Below, piece by piece: positions 16,820 to 25,635 of a stretch of 64,000 nucleotides of DNA (the stretch's first letter is position 1; each line of letters opens with the position of its first letter). The translations under genes were made by a program, and so were the position numbers. A model generated the notes under the pieces. That model was not told where the DNA came from, searched no databases, and saw nothing but the letters and a program-made list of their open reading frames with translations. This DNA is from Sphingobacterium sp. UGAL515B_05 (GTDB lineage Bacteria; Bacteroidota; Bacteroidia; Sphingobacteriales; Sphingobacteriaceae): contig NZ_CP109907.1 of NCBI RefSeq assembly GCF_033097525.1, forward strand, positions 2,294,001 to 2,358,000, in the 5' to 3' direction.

Positions 16820-18889
16820 ATGAAGTTGATCGTACGCATACTTGCCGCATGGTGTGTTTTAATTATTTATTCCGTGGATGTCATTGCGCAGAGCAAAGAG
16901 GATTGGAGCAGTGCATTGGATTCGGCTAGAGCCAAGGAGGATGGAAAGAAGGATTCCGTCATCCTGTCTGCGAAATATATCCGATATGCGACCTTGGATA
17001 TGTTAAAAAAAGCTACTTATACGCGGCAGATTGATACATCACATCATAACTATCAGTATTATAATCCACAGAATTTGCCCTGGAACCCCAGTGTGAACCT
17101 TGGTTCCTATGGGCTTGCCACGCGGGATCTGTTGTTTCAGCCTAAAAAGACCATTGGTTTTCAGTCTGGTTTTACCGCTTTGGAACGTTACTTATTGAAC
17201 CCCGATTCGGTCCAATATTTTAGGGCACGGGCGAGGTATTCCGAATTGTCTGCGGTAGGATTCTTTTTTAATGATCAGGTATTCAGGGCCCGGGTAGCAC
17301 AAAATATCAATTCCCAGTGGAATATGAATGTGGATTTTCATTCGACTAAAACGGATGGCTTCTACCTCAATCAGAATTACTCCGATTTAAAAGCTTCAGT
17401 AGCCTCTTGGTATGAATCGAAAAATAATCGTTACAACCTGTTGATCAATGCGGTATTTAACCGCTTGGAGGCAATGGAGAATGGTTCTATCACAGAAGAT
17501 CTTCCATTTGCGCCAGGGAAGAGGCAGGCGCCAGATCGGTTCATTCCTAAATTTTACGATCCTGATAAGAATGTCATTCCACGATCTAAATGGTGGGATA
17601 ATTCATTGTTCCTAAGACAGTCGCTCTATCTGGGACGGTTGGATACAATCGATAAGGGCAAGCCAACCATGGAGATCCGTCCAACGAATAGTATGGCACA
17701 TAACACGCGTATTCGAAGACAGACCTATAATTTCTTCAAGAACATTGAAGATAAGAATGCAGTGTTACCTTACAACAATAAAGCCTTGGCATTGAATAAT
17801 GATAAGACGCTGATCACGAATGTTTCCAATGAATTTGAATACAACTTTTTCCTTCGGGGGAAGTCGGTCTTTAAGAATGAGGCTAAGTTAAACTTGGCTT
17901 TCCAACATGACATGAACTGGGTGGAGCAAAATCAACTGGATTCAAATCGCTATTATAATAACCCTACTGCCTATCCGCAGCCACTCAAAAAATTGCCGGA
18001 TAGCACGACCTTTGATCGTTTTTATCAAAATGGGATCGTGAAAGGTGAATTGGGCTATAAGTTTTCAGATCGTCTTGATTTTAGTTTAAGAGCGAATCAG
18101 ATTGTATTTGGTCATAACTTTGGGGATTTCTTGTATGATGCTAAAGCAGATATCGCTATGGGCGATAAAATTGGAAAGGTGACGTTATCTGCTTATTCGC
18201 AGAATAAGTCACCTGAGATGGTTTTCGAGAATCTAAATTATACGTATGGAAAGTGGAATGATCTGGATCTTAAAAAGACGAAAATTCAGAATCTAGGGTT
18301 CCAATATGCCAATCCGATGCTTGGTTTCCATGGTAAGGTTGAGTATTTTTTGATGAATAATTATACCTATTTCGAAGAGCGGCCCAATCCACAGGACGAT
18401 CCTAAAAATGACAAATGGATTGTTCCAGCGCAATTGGATAAGGCTAATTTATTGAAAGTGACTGTCGGACAAAAGTTTAAATTCAACCATTTTACCTTTG
18501 ATAATCTTATCGTTTATCAAAAGACAGATCAACAGGATGTGCTGGCGGTTCCTGAATTGTATACTTGGCATAGTTTGTATTACAGTAATCTCTTTTATAA
18601 AGTTATTGATTATAGTATCGGTCTGGATGCTAAATTTAATACGCCCTATGCAAACCCGAATTATTCGGTCGGTACGGGACAATTTTACAACGCATACAAA
18701 CAGCTCGAGTTTTCGACTTATCCAGTTATGGATTTGTGGATTACAGCAAACATACAACGGGTAAATATGTTTTTGAGTTATAATTTTTTAAACCAGAACT
18801 TCTACCCGCACGGCTACTACACCGTAAGACGGTATCCGATGAATACCGCCAATTTTAGATTTGGTATTTCCTGGAAGTTTTATGATTAA
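16820..18889 (+). CDS. Putative porin, outer membrane beta-barrel
   Basis: The 689-aa protein has a signal peptide (cleaved after ...SVDVIAQ) and then a mixed region PWNPSVNLGSYGLATRDLLFQP followed by many alternating aromatic beta strands (YFRARARYSELSAVGFFFNDQVFRARVAQNIN) to a C-terminal FRFGISWKFYD. This is the pattern of the Bacteroidota putative porin family (PF14121-like). It presumably sits in the outer membrane; the substrate is unknown. It starts 114 bp after the phosphorylase and is followed by the tRNA promoter. Confidence 0.82.
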   Translation: MKLIVRILAAWCVLIIYSVDVIAQSKEDWSSALDSARAKEDGKKDSVILSAKYIRYATLDMLKKATYTRQIDTSHHNYQYYNPQNLPWNPSVNLGSYGLATRDLLFQPKKTIGFQSGFTALERYLLNPDSVQYFRARARYSELSAVGFFFNDQVFRARVAQNINSQWNMNVDFHSTKTDGFYLNQNYSDLKASVASWYESKNNRYNLLINAVFNRLEAMENGSITEDLPFAPGKRQAPDRFIPKFYDPDKNVIPRSKWWDNSLFLRQSLYLGRLDTIDKGKPTMEIRPTNSMAHNTRIRRQTYNFFKNIEDKNAVLPYNNKALALNNDKTLITNVSNEFEYNFFLRGKSVFKNEAKLNLAFQHDMNWVEQNQLDSNRYYNNPTAYPQPLKKLPDSTTFDRFYQNGIVKGELGYKFSDRLDFSLRANQIVFGHNFGDFLYDAKADIAMGDKIGKVTLSAYSQNKSPEMVFENLNYTYGKWNDLDLKKTKIQNLGFQYANPMLGFHGKVEYFLMNNYTYFEERPNPQDDPKNDKWIVPAQLDKANLLKVTVGQKFKFNHFTFDNLIVYQKTDQQDVLAVPELYTWHSLYYSNLFYKVIDYSIGLDAKFNTPYANPNYSVGTGQFYNAYKQLEFSTYPVMDLWITANIQRVNMFLSYNFLNQNFYPHGYYTVRRYPMNTANFRFGISWKFYD

Positions 18890-18951
18890 AAATTATGTAG
18901 GTGTTTCTTAGCTTGTTGTGATATTAAAGGCATAAAATCTTATAAAATAAT

Positions 18952-18981
18952 TTTGAGAATAAAATTTTTAAGCTATATTTG
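18952..18981 (+). promoter_or_regulatory. Promoter of the tRNA-Val cluster
   Basis: TTTG (18952-18955), an 18-nt spacer and TATATTTG (18974-18981) match the Bacteroidota primary sigma consensus TTTG / TAnnTTTG. It lies about 38 bp before the first tRNA. Confidence 0.72.
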
Positions 18982-19019
18982 CACACGCAATTAGGGAACG
19001 GCGTTCTTTAAAAAAGTAT

Positions 19020-19097
19020 GGAGGCTTAGCTCAGCTGGTTCAGAGCATCTGCCTTACAAGCAGAGGGTCACAGGTTCGAATCCTGTAGCCTCCACCA
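19020..19097 (+). tRNA. tRNA-Val (TAC)
   Basis: The acceptor stem GGAGGCT/AGCCTCC, D-arm, anticodon stem TCTGC/GCAGA with loop CTTACAA (anticodon TAC at 19055-19057), T-loop TTCGAAT and discriminator A form a full cloverleaf. CCA (19095-19097) is encoded. Confidence 0.97.
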
Positions 19098-19106
19098 TAC
19101 AAAGTC

Positions 19107-19184
19107 GGAGAATTAGCTCAGCTGGTTCAGAGCATCTGCCTTACAAGCAGAGGGTCACTGGTTCGAATCCAGTATTCTCCACCA
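19107..19184 (+). tRNA. tRNA-Val (TAC), second copy
   Basis: It has the same anticodon arm (TAC) as the first copy, but the acceptor stem is GGAGAAT/ATTCTCC and the T-stem is ACTGG/CCAGT. Both changes are compensated on the other strand, so pairing is kept. CCA (19182-19184) is encoded. Confidence 0.97.
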
Positions 19185-19193
19185 ATCCAAAAC

Positions 19194-19268
19194 GGAGGCT
19201 TAGCTCAGCTGGTTCAGAGCATCTGCCTTACAAGCAGAGGGTCACAGGTTCGAATCCTGTAGCCTCCA
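19194..19268 (+). tRNA. tRNA-Val (TAC), third copy
   Basis: The body is identical to the first copy (acceptor GGAGGCT/AGCCTCC, loop CTTACAA). The sequence after discriminator A is CAA, so CCA is not encoded and must be added by the CCA-adding enzyme. Confidence 0.97.
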
Positions 19269-19271
19269 CAA

Positions 19272-19298
19272 AAGCATCATCAAATGGTGCTTTTTTTT
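19272..19298 (+). terminator. Terminator after the first three tRNA genes
   Basis: GCATCAT pairs with ATGGTGC (one T-G wobble) across a 3-nt loop and is followed by eight T residues. Confidence 0.85.
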
Positions 19299-19303
19299 CG
19301 TTA

Positions 19304-19378
19304 GGGGGTTTAGCTCAGCTGGTTTAGAGCACTACCTCGACAAGGTAGGGGTCACTGGTTCGAACCCAGTAATCCCCA
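19304..19378 (+). tRNA. tRNA-Val (GAC) with atypical C33
   Basis: The cloverleaf is complete: acceptor GGGGGTT/AATCCCC (one G-T pair), GAGC D-stem, anticodon stem CTACC/GGTAG, T-arm ACTGG/CCAGT with loop TTCGAAC and discriminator A. The seven-base anticodon loop reads TCGACAA, so by position the anticodon is GAC (19339-19341, Val), but position 33 (19338) is C rather than the near-invariant T. CCA is not encoded. It has its own terminator at each side; the isotype is the best fit, not certain. Confidence 0.8.
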
Positions 19379-19383
19379 CGATA

Positions 19384-19413
19384 AAAAAAGCGTTCTTCAT
19401 GAACGCTTTTTTT
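19384..19413 (+). terminator. Terminator after tRNA-Val (GAC)
   Basis: GCGTTC (19390-19395) pairs with GAACGC (19401-19406) within flanking A and T runs, loop TTCAT, followed by seven T residues. Confidence 0.88.
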
Positions 19414-19492
19414 ATGGGCTTAAGGCTCTGTAATTTGAAAGCCCCCACTCGGTATTCAATCTGTCTCGGGAGTTGCTCGCTTTTTTTTCTTC

Positions 19493-20674
19493 TTATTTTC
19501 GTTTCTTTCCTAGCTTAATGCCGTAACCTGTCGTCCATTCAATAAAGTCGGCTTTACCGCCGTGGGCTTTAATAGACACTCCAGCAAAGAAATCTTTGTA
19601 GACTTTATAACGCACACCTGCTCTTAAATACACAGGCATGCTTTCGCCATTGAATTCGTTGCGATGAAGATAGGCCCCAATATTTCCGTTGATATATAGG
19701 CGTGAATTTAGCACATGGTCAATATAGAATGCCGGACCATAAGAAAATAGGGCGGAGAATTTTCCGGCTTTGTCGCCTGCGACCTTGGCGTCGTTTCCAC
19801 TTGCTGAATAAAATGCATCAAACCCAGCGCCAAGCCGCCATTTATAGCCCAAATGCTTGCTGTAGTATGCACCTAACATGGATTTAAAATATTGGCTGTC
19901 GTGTTCGCGATCGATCTGTTTAAAGCCAAAGGCATAATTGAAATGGAGCTCTTCTGTTTTCTCCATCTTTGGGATACTGGTTTTTCTAAAATCAAACGGC
20001 TTATTTGTTGGTGTGTACGAGACAGACAGGCTCAATGGGACCAGGTTTATCCCGGTGTTCGGTAATGCCAGGGCTCCATTGCTGAAGTGATGAAAGGCCG
20101 CCCCGGCTCCTATTTGAAAGTGTTTATTTAGCCGATAGTTAGCCTGAAGTCCAAAATCAATAAATACATTGTTTTTGCTGCCAATAAGTAGATTGAATGG
20201 ATTCTCTTCCTCGTTATAGGGGTTGAATCTGCCAGAAAGACCGAGTGCAATACGATAGTTGAAATTCCATCTTGAATTTACTTTTGGTCTTATAGGGATA
20301 GCAACAAAGCCATAGGCAGCGAAAGGGCGTCCGAGATGCTCCTGGCCAAACGTACTACTATAGATTCCGATACCGTATATCGGGTAATTGAATATCTCGT
20401 TATAAATGCTCTTTAGCGAGTCTTGAAACTGTGTTTGAAAACCAACTCTAAAATTTAGTCCACTATAATAAGAGTCAGCGAGCGTTTCTTTGGAACGCTC
20501 ATTGAATTTAAGCTCGCCGCCACTTTCATGTTCAAGTTGAAATATAAGTCTTGTTTTAGCAGGGGTACGGCTCTGTAAAGTGTCTTTTGGATTTTCTATA
20601 CGGGGTGTGACCTGTGCAGTGGCACGAAAGGAGAGCAGTGCCAGGGTCACAAAAGCAAGTATTCTTGATATCAT
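19493..20674 (-). CDS. Acyloxyacyl hydrolase / lipid A 3-O-deacylase (PagL-like)
   Basis: The 393-aa secreted beta-barrel protein (signal MISRILAFVTLALLSFRATA) contains HHFSNGALALPNTGIN (~195-210), the PagL-type catalytic His-Ser motif followed by the conserved P-N-T-G-x-N. PagL enzymes sit in the outer membrane and remove the 3-O acyl chain from lipid A, altering endotoxin and membrane permeability. At 393 residues it is about twice as long as proteobacterial PagL; the extra C-terminal half (AGFDAFYSASGNDAK to the end) also looks like beta strands. The gene stands alone between the tRNA cluster and the M16 protease. Confidence 0.85.
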   Translation of the reverse strand: MISRILAFVTLALLSFRATAQVTPRIENPKDTLQSRTPAKTRLIFQLEHESGGELKFNERSKETLADSYYSGLNFRVGFQTQFQDSLKSIYNEIFNYPIYGIGIYSSTFGQEHLGRPFAAYGFVAIPIRPKVNSRWNFNYRIALGLSGRFNPYNEEENPFNLLIGSKNNVFIDFGLQANYRLNKHFQIGAGAAFHHFSNGALALPNTGINLVPLSLSVSYTPTNKPFDFRKTSIPKMEKTEELHFNYAFGFKQIDREHDSQYFKSMLGAYYSKHLGYKWRLGAGFDAFYSASGNDAKVAGDKAGKFSALFSYGPAFYIDHVLNSRLYINGNIGAYLHRNEFNGESMPVYLRAGVRYKVYKDFFAGVSIKAHGGKADFIEWTTGYGIKLGKKRK

Positions 20675-20881
20675 GAAATAAAACGTTAGCGTTTTTTAAA
20701 ATTTTTGCAAAAATAAGAATGATATATCATTGTAACAATAGTATTTAAACAGTAGGGAAATCAAGTTGCAAAAAATGCCGTTTTTCAGCTGTGTCTTGTA
20801 ACTGAGTGGCAGGTAAAATAGGGTGGCTTAACCATCAGGATGTCAAATGGGTAAATAAATGTTGTTTATGTCTTAATTGTA

Positions 20882-20912
20882 TTGCATTTGAAAAGCAATT
20901 TATCTAAGTTTG
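20882..20912 (+). promoter_or_regulatory. Promoter of the M16 protease gene
   Basis: TTG (20882-20884), 20 nt, then TAAGTTTG (20905-20912) fits the Bacteroidota promoter. The same TTG-N20-TAAGTTTG layout precedes the GT51 gene at 53839. The start codon follows 21 bp later. Confidence 0.55.
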
Positions 20913-20933
20913 AGCTGAAAAGAAAAAGGAAAT

Positions 20934-23879
20934 ATGATTAAAAACCTATTTAAAATTACTGCTGTTACGTTTGTACTAACAACAGCAGGGGGGGCTTTGT
21001 TTGCCCAAAACACTAAATTTGATTGGAAAGAAGCAACTGAAGGCGGATACACCTACAAGTACGTGACCAATGACCCTACCCATTCGCGGTTTTACAAATT
21101 AAAGAATGGCTTAACCGTGATTTTAAGCCCGACAAAAAAAGAACCGCGTATTCAAACTTATATTGCAACAAAAGCGGGGAGTAAAACAGATCCGAAAGAT
21201 CATACCGGTTTGGCTCATTACCTGGAGCATATGCTATTCAAAGGAACGGATAAATTTGGATCCAAAGATTGGGCAAAGGAAAAACCTTTGTTGGATCAGA
21301 TTGATGCGCTCTACGAAAAATATAATGGTACAACAGACGAAACCGAACGGAAAGCAATCTATAAGGAAATCGATAAGGTATCTGGAGAAGCTGCGAAATA
21401 TGCTATCGCAAATGAGTATGATAAATTGATGGCGTCAATGGGAGCGGAAGGCACCAATGCTTTTACTTCATTTGAGCAGACTGTTTATCAGGAGCAAATT
21501 CCCAGCAATGTAATGGACAAGTATCTTGCTGTGCAGGCAGAACGGTTTAGATATCCGGTATTGCGCCTTTTCCATACTGAGCTGGAAGCTGTGTATGAAG
21601 AGAAAAATATCAGCTTGGATAAAGATAATCGTAAAGCTGTAGAATCGATGTTCTCAGCAGCATTTCCCAATAATAATTACGGAAAGCAGACGACAATCGG
21701 TACAGTAGAGCATCTTAAAAATCCGTCTTTGAAAGCGATTCGTGAATATTTTCATACCTATTATGTCCCTAATAATATGGGGGTGATAATGTCGGGCGAT
21801 TTTGATCCTACCGAGGTGGTCAAAAAGGTGGATAAGGCCTTTGCTTTTATGCAGGCGAAAGAGATTCCAGCCTATACTTTTGATGCGGAGAAACCAATTT
21901 TAACTCCTGTTGTCCGCGAGGTTAAAGGTCCGGATGCTGAATTTATGTTAATGGGGTTCCGTTTTCCTGGCGCTGCGACAAAGGATGCCCGTATGCTTAA
22001 TCTGATGAGTCAGATCTTGACGAATGGTTCTGCTGGTCTGATTGATCTGGATTTGGTGAAGAATCAAAAATTATTAGGTGCTGGCGCTTTCCCTTATGTG
22101 TTAAAAGACTATTCTTTGCTCCTGTTGCAGGGTAATCCTGGTCAGGGACAAAGCTTGGAAGAGGTGCAACAGCTGCTGTTGCAAGAATTGGCGAAATTGA
22201 GAAAAGGTGAATTCTCGGATGATTTGATAACAGCCATCGTCAACAATGCGAAGAAAGACGAAATCAAACAGAACGAAAGTTATGGTGACCGAGCTGAATC
22301 ATTGATGGATGCCTTTACTTCGGGTCAGGATTGGGCGTCTGTTGTGGGCTATTCGGATGAATTGAATAAAATCACCAAGCAAGATGTGGTGGATTTTGCG
22401 AACAAATACCTGAATGACAATAATTATGTTGTTGTTTATAAGCGTAAGGGCGTTGATAACAATGTTGTTAAAGTTGTTAAACCTGAAATTACTCCTGTAA
22501 CGGTCAATCGTGACGACCAGTCGGAGTTTTTGAAGCGGGTGGAAGCAATGCCAGAGGATAAAATCCAACCGGTATGGGTCGATTATAACAAAGATATACA
22601 GAAAGCTACTGCAAACGGTTTACCTGTGCTAGCTGTAAAGAACGCAGATAATGAACTGTTTTCGCTATCTTATCGTTTTGATGGTGGAAAATGGAGCAAT
22701 AAATTACTTTCATTGGCTGCGGGTTATCTCGAATTTTTGGGTACAAAAGATAAGTCCAGTGAGCAATTCAGTAAAGATTTTTATCAATTGGCTTCTGATT
22801 TTTCGGTGTCTGCAGGGAATGAGGAAACCATGGTGTCGATTTCGGGGTTAAATTCAAACTTTACGGCTACGTTGAACTTGATTCAAGATCTGTTGCGTAA
22901 TTGTGTTGCTGATCAGGAGGCTTTCAAAATGTATATTGCCCGCCTTAAAAAAGCGAGGGCAAATGCGAAAGAAAACAAGGGAGCGATCATGGAGGGCCTA
23001 AAGTCTTATGCTAAATACGGCGCTAAGAATCCGTTTAATAATGTGTTTACAGATGCGGAATTGGATGCGTTAAAAGCGGAGGACTTGGTGAAGGCATTGC
23101 ACGATCTGGCTAATATGAAACATACGATGCTTTATTTTGGCCCGTTGACAGCTCAAGAATTTGTGGCGAAAGCGAAGCCTTTGAAACAAGGTGCCGGAGA
23201 GTATGTTCAGGCAAAAAAAGCGGTCGTGTTTGCCGAATTGCCAACAAGCAAAAATCAGGTTCTTTTTGCCAATTTCGATATGAAGCAGGCTGAAGTGTTT
23301 TGGTATAGAAGTTCAGGAATATACAACAGTGCCCTGACCCCGACTGTTTCATTGTTTAATAATTACTTTGGTGGCGGAATGGGAAGTATTGTCTTCCAGA
23401 CTATCCGTGAATCAAAAGCATTGGCTTATTCAACTTATGCGTATTACGGACAGCCTTATAAAAAGGAAAATCACTATACGGTTGGAGCTTATGTTGGGAC
23501 GCAGGCTGATAAATTTAATGATGCGATTAAAGGCATGAATGAGTTGCTGGATGTGTTGCCTGAAAGTGCTAAGGGACTGGATATTGCGAAAGTAAGTCTG
23601 GAAAAATCAATTGCCAGTGAGCGTGTGTTGAATGCCTCTATTTTAGGTAGTTATCTAGCGGCACAACGTTTGGGAAATGCAACTGATATTCGTAAAGTTG
23701 TTTATGAGCAAGCGCCAAAGTTAACTTATGGCGATCTAAATACTTTTCACAAGAAGGAAATGAGTCAAAAGCCGTACGTTTACTGTATTGTGGCGAAGGA
23801 AGAAAATCTTAAGCCAGAAGATCTTGCAAAACTGGGCGAGGTCAAAAAGCTGGATCTTAAAGAGATTTTCGGCTATTAG
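20934..23879 (+). CDS. M16-family (pitrilysin-like) zinc metallopeptidase
   Basis: The 981-aa protein has a signal peptide (to about residue 24, LFAQ) and two M16 halves. The inverted zinc motif HYLEH (H95, E98, H99) is intact in the N-terminal half, with the downstream Glu in ELEAVYEEKNISLDKD. The C-terminal M16 domain contains YFGGGMGSIVFQTIRESKALAYSTYAYY, the typical substrate-clamp region without a zinc site. It is likely periplasmic and degrades short unfolded or signal peptides. It is monocistronic, between a Bacteroidota-type promoter and a strong terminator. Confidence 0.94.
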   Translation: MIKNLFKITAVTFVLTTAGGALFAQNTKFDWKEATEGGYTYKYVTNDPTHSRFYKLKNGLTVILSPTKKEPRIQTYIATKAGSKTDPKDHTGLAHYLEHMLFKGTDKFGSKDWAKEKPLLDQIDALYEKYNGTTDETERKAIYKEIDKVSGEAAKYAIANEYDKLMASMGAEGTNAFTSFEQTVYQEQIPSNVMDKYLAVQAERFRYPVLRLFHTELEAVYEEKNISLDKDNRKAVESMFSAAFPNNNYGKQTTIGTVEHLKNPSLKAIREYFHTYYVPNNMGVIMSGDFDPTEVVKKVDKAFAFMQAKEIPAYTFDAEKPILTPVVREVKGPDAEFMLMGFRFPGAATKDARMLNLMSQILTNGSAGLIDLDLVKNQKLLGAGAFPYVLKDYSLLLLQGNPGQGQSLEEVQQLLLQELAKLRKGEFSDDLITAIVNNAKKDEIKQNESYGDRAESLMDAFTSGQDWASVVGYSDELNKITKQDVVDFANKYLNDNNYVVVYKRKGVDNNVVKVVKPEITPVTVNRDDQSEFLKRVEAMPEDKIQPVWVDYNKDIQKATANGLPVLAVKNADNELFSLSYRFDGGKWSNKLLSLAAGYLEFLGTKDKSSEQFSKDFYQLASDFSVSAGNEETMVSISGLNSNFTATLNLIQDLLRNCVADQEAFKMYIARLKKARANAKENKGAIMEGLKSYAKYGAKNPFNNVFTDAELDALKAEDLVKALHDLANMKHTMLYFGPLTAQEFVAKAKPLKQGAGEYVQAKKAVVFAELPTSKNQVLFANFDMKQAEVFWYRSSGIYNSALTPTVSLFNNYFGGGMGSIVFQTIRESKALAYSTYAYYGQPYKKENHYTVGAYVGTQADKFNDAIKGMNELLDVLPESAKGLDIAKVSLEKSIASERVLNASILGSYLAAQRLGNATDIRKVVYEQAPKLTYGDLNTFHKKEMSQKPYVYCIVAKEENLKPEDLAKLGEVKKLDLKEIFGY

Positions 23880-23925
23880 ACCGGGCATTACTTGTCTGAA
23901 GAATTAGATTAACGTATAACATTAA

Positions 23926-23958
23926 AGAAGCCTCCGGTGTTTTCCGGAGGCTTCTTTT
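23926..23958 (+). terminator. Terminator after the M16 gene
   Basis: GAAGCCTCCGG (23927-23937) pairs perfectly with CCGGAGGCTTC (23944-23954) and is followed by TTTT. Confidence 0.9.
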
Positions 23959-24087
23959 GTATCGGGGTTTTGCGATAGCCATTGTTTTCTTATTCTTATT
24001 TCACGCTATGGAATCCTTGTTTCACTGTTCGCGGGCAGCATTAGTTTTAGGGTGAGTTCGCTATTGTGGCTACTAAAACTTGTGTAT

Positions 24088-24609
24088 TTAAAACCGGATA
24101 ATCTCATCAATCTGTTCGTTGATGAATTGGAGCGTGTCCTCTTTGAATAACTCTCCCTCATCGTTCAATTCATTCTGAACACTGGGTAGAAAGATCTTGA
24201 GGGGGAGGACATGCATTCTTAAGTAGTGGCATATGCCAGTCAGATGATCGATGCCACGAAGATTGCCATAGCGTCCTGAAGATAGTCCGACCAATGCAAC
24301 TTTTTTGTGATAGAAGCTGATCGGAAAAGTGCAGCAATCGATAAAAAGCTTGAGCGCTCCTGGGATACTTCCGTTGTATTCTGGGGCGATGAAGATAAAC
24401 AGCTCAGCTTTGCTGACCTTTTCTTGGATAGGTTCAAATGCTGGACTTCTTTTGCCATAAAGATCTGTTTCTAAAATGTTTGCTGGTAGATCTTCTAAGG
24501 AAAAGATGTCACTTTCAATTGACTTACGGTCAAGTAATTGCTGGTAGCACTTTGCTATTTTTAACGTCTTACTATTGGGGCGGTTTGTTCCGGATATTAT
24601 TAAAATCAT
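24088..24609 (-). CDS. NADPH-dependent FMN reductase family protein
   Basis: I choose ATG at 24609 (173 aa) because the flavodoxin-like fold begins MILIISGTNRPNSKTLKIAK; the frame remains open to 24705 but those extra residues are not family-like. GTNRPNS is the FMN phosphate loop, IFIAPEYNGSIPGALKLFIDC the second flavin loop, and ALVGLSSGRYGNLRGIDHL the third. Members reduce FMN, quinones or azo compounds with NAD(P)H. The gene is transcribed alone, divergent from parA. Confidence 0.88.
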   Translation of the reverse strand: MILIISGTNRPNSKTLKIAKCYQQLLDRKSIESDIFSLEDLPANILETDLYGKRSPAFEPIQEKVSKAELFIFIAPEYNGSIPGALKLFIDCCTFPISFYHKKVALVGLSSGRYGNLRGIDHLTGICHYLRMHVLPLKIFLPSVQNELNDEGELFKEDTLQFINEQIDEIIRF

Positions 24610-24836
24610 TGTGTTGTTGATACTTATAAAAAGCGCAGTTTCAAAGTGGATACATATCTTGATTTTTTGTATCTTAGCATCCTGAGGATATGTGCTTTCG
24701 ATCAATCAAAAGTACAAAATATGCTGAATTTGTTTTGCTAATTTGAATTGCAGATAAAAAATTTGGCAAATTGATCTTCAAAAAAGTGAAATGTGGAATA
24801 AAATGACATTTTAATTAAGAAAGGTTTTCATTCAAG

Positions 24837-25634
24837 ATGGGAAAAGTAATTGCAATCGCAAATCAAAAGGGTGGGGTCGGAAAAACCACAACGTCAATTA
24901 ATTTGGCGGCTAGTTTGGCGGTTTTAGAATATAAAACATTGTTGGTCGATGCGGATCCTCAAGCAAACTCTACTTCTGGGATTGGCTTTGACCCTCGTAC
25001 AATCAGTGCAAGTGTATATGAGTGCTTGGTGAATGATCTGGATCCTCGTGAGGCTATCCAATCAACAGAAACACCAAATTTGGATCTGTTGCCGGCTCAT
25101 ATCGATTTGGTTGGGGCAGAAATTGAGATGATCAATATGCACGAAAGGGAGTACAAGATGAAAAAAATCTTGGACCAGGTTAAACAGGATTATGATTTTA
25201 TTATCATCGACTGTTCGCCTTCCTTAGGCTTAATTACAATCAATGCATTGTCTGCTTCGGACTCCGTTATCATTCCGGTACAGTGTGAATACTTCGCTTT
25301 AGAAGGACTTGGAAAGTTATTGAACACAATTAAAATAGTTCAAAACCGTTTAAATACAAGTCTGGAGATCGAAGGAATTTTGTTGACGATGTATGATGTT
25401 CGTTTGAGGCTATCAAATCAGGTGGTCGAAGAAGTGAAAACACATTTTACAGATTTAGTTTTTGATACAATTATTCAGCGGAATACCCGTTTGAGCGAAG
25501 CTCCAAGCTTTGGAATTTCTGTAATCATGCATGATGCTTCCTGTAAAGGGGCTATCAACTATTTAAATTTGGCCCGTGAGATTTTACAGAAAAACGGGCA
25601 TCTTAATGAAATGAATAAAACAGTAACCGCATAA
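24837..25634 (+). CDS. parA: Chromosome partitioning ATPase ParA/Soj
   Basis: The 265-aa ATPase has the deviant Walker A motif KGGVGKTTTSINLAASL near residue 11, DADPQANST, and the Walker B segment DFIIIDCSPSLGL. It binds DNA non-specifically and drives ParB-bound origins apart; it may also regulate DnaA. parB begins two bases after its stop, as is usual for chromosomal pairs. The order parA-parB-DUF5683-dapB-lepB is common in Bacteroidota chromosomes, so this is the chromosomal and not a plasmid system. Confidence 0.96.
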   Translation: MGKVIAIANQKGGVGKTTTSINLAASLAVLEYKTLLVDADPQANSTSGIGFDPRTISASVYECLVNDLDPREAIQSTETPNLDLLPAHIDLVGAEIEMINMHEREYKMKKILDQVKQDYDFIIIDCSPSLGLITINALSASDSVIIPVQCEYFALEGLGKLLNTIKIVQNRLNTSLEIEGILLTMYDVRLRLSNQVVEEVKTHFTDLVFDTIIQRNTRLSEAPSFGISVIMHDASCKGAINYLNLAREILQKNGHLNEMNKTVTA

Positions 25635-25635
25635 T

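Noticed and set aside
19020-19378. The repeated tRNA cluster as a CRISPR-like or mobile-element repeat array
   Set aside because: Each unit folds as a complete tRNA and spacers are only 9-35 bp; no integrase or attachment-site duplication is seen.
24000-24836. A parS site near parAB (GTTTCAC at about 24020)
   Set aside because: The sequence there is not palindromic (no GTGAAAC follows), so it does not support a parS call.
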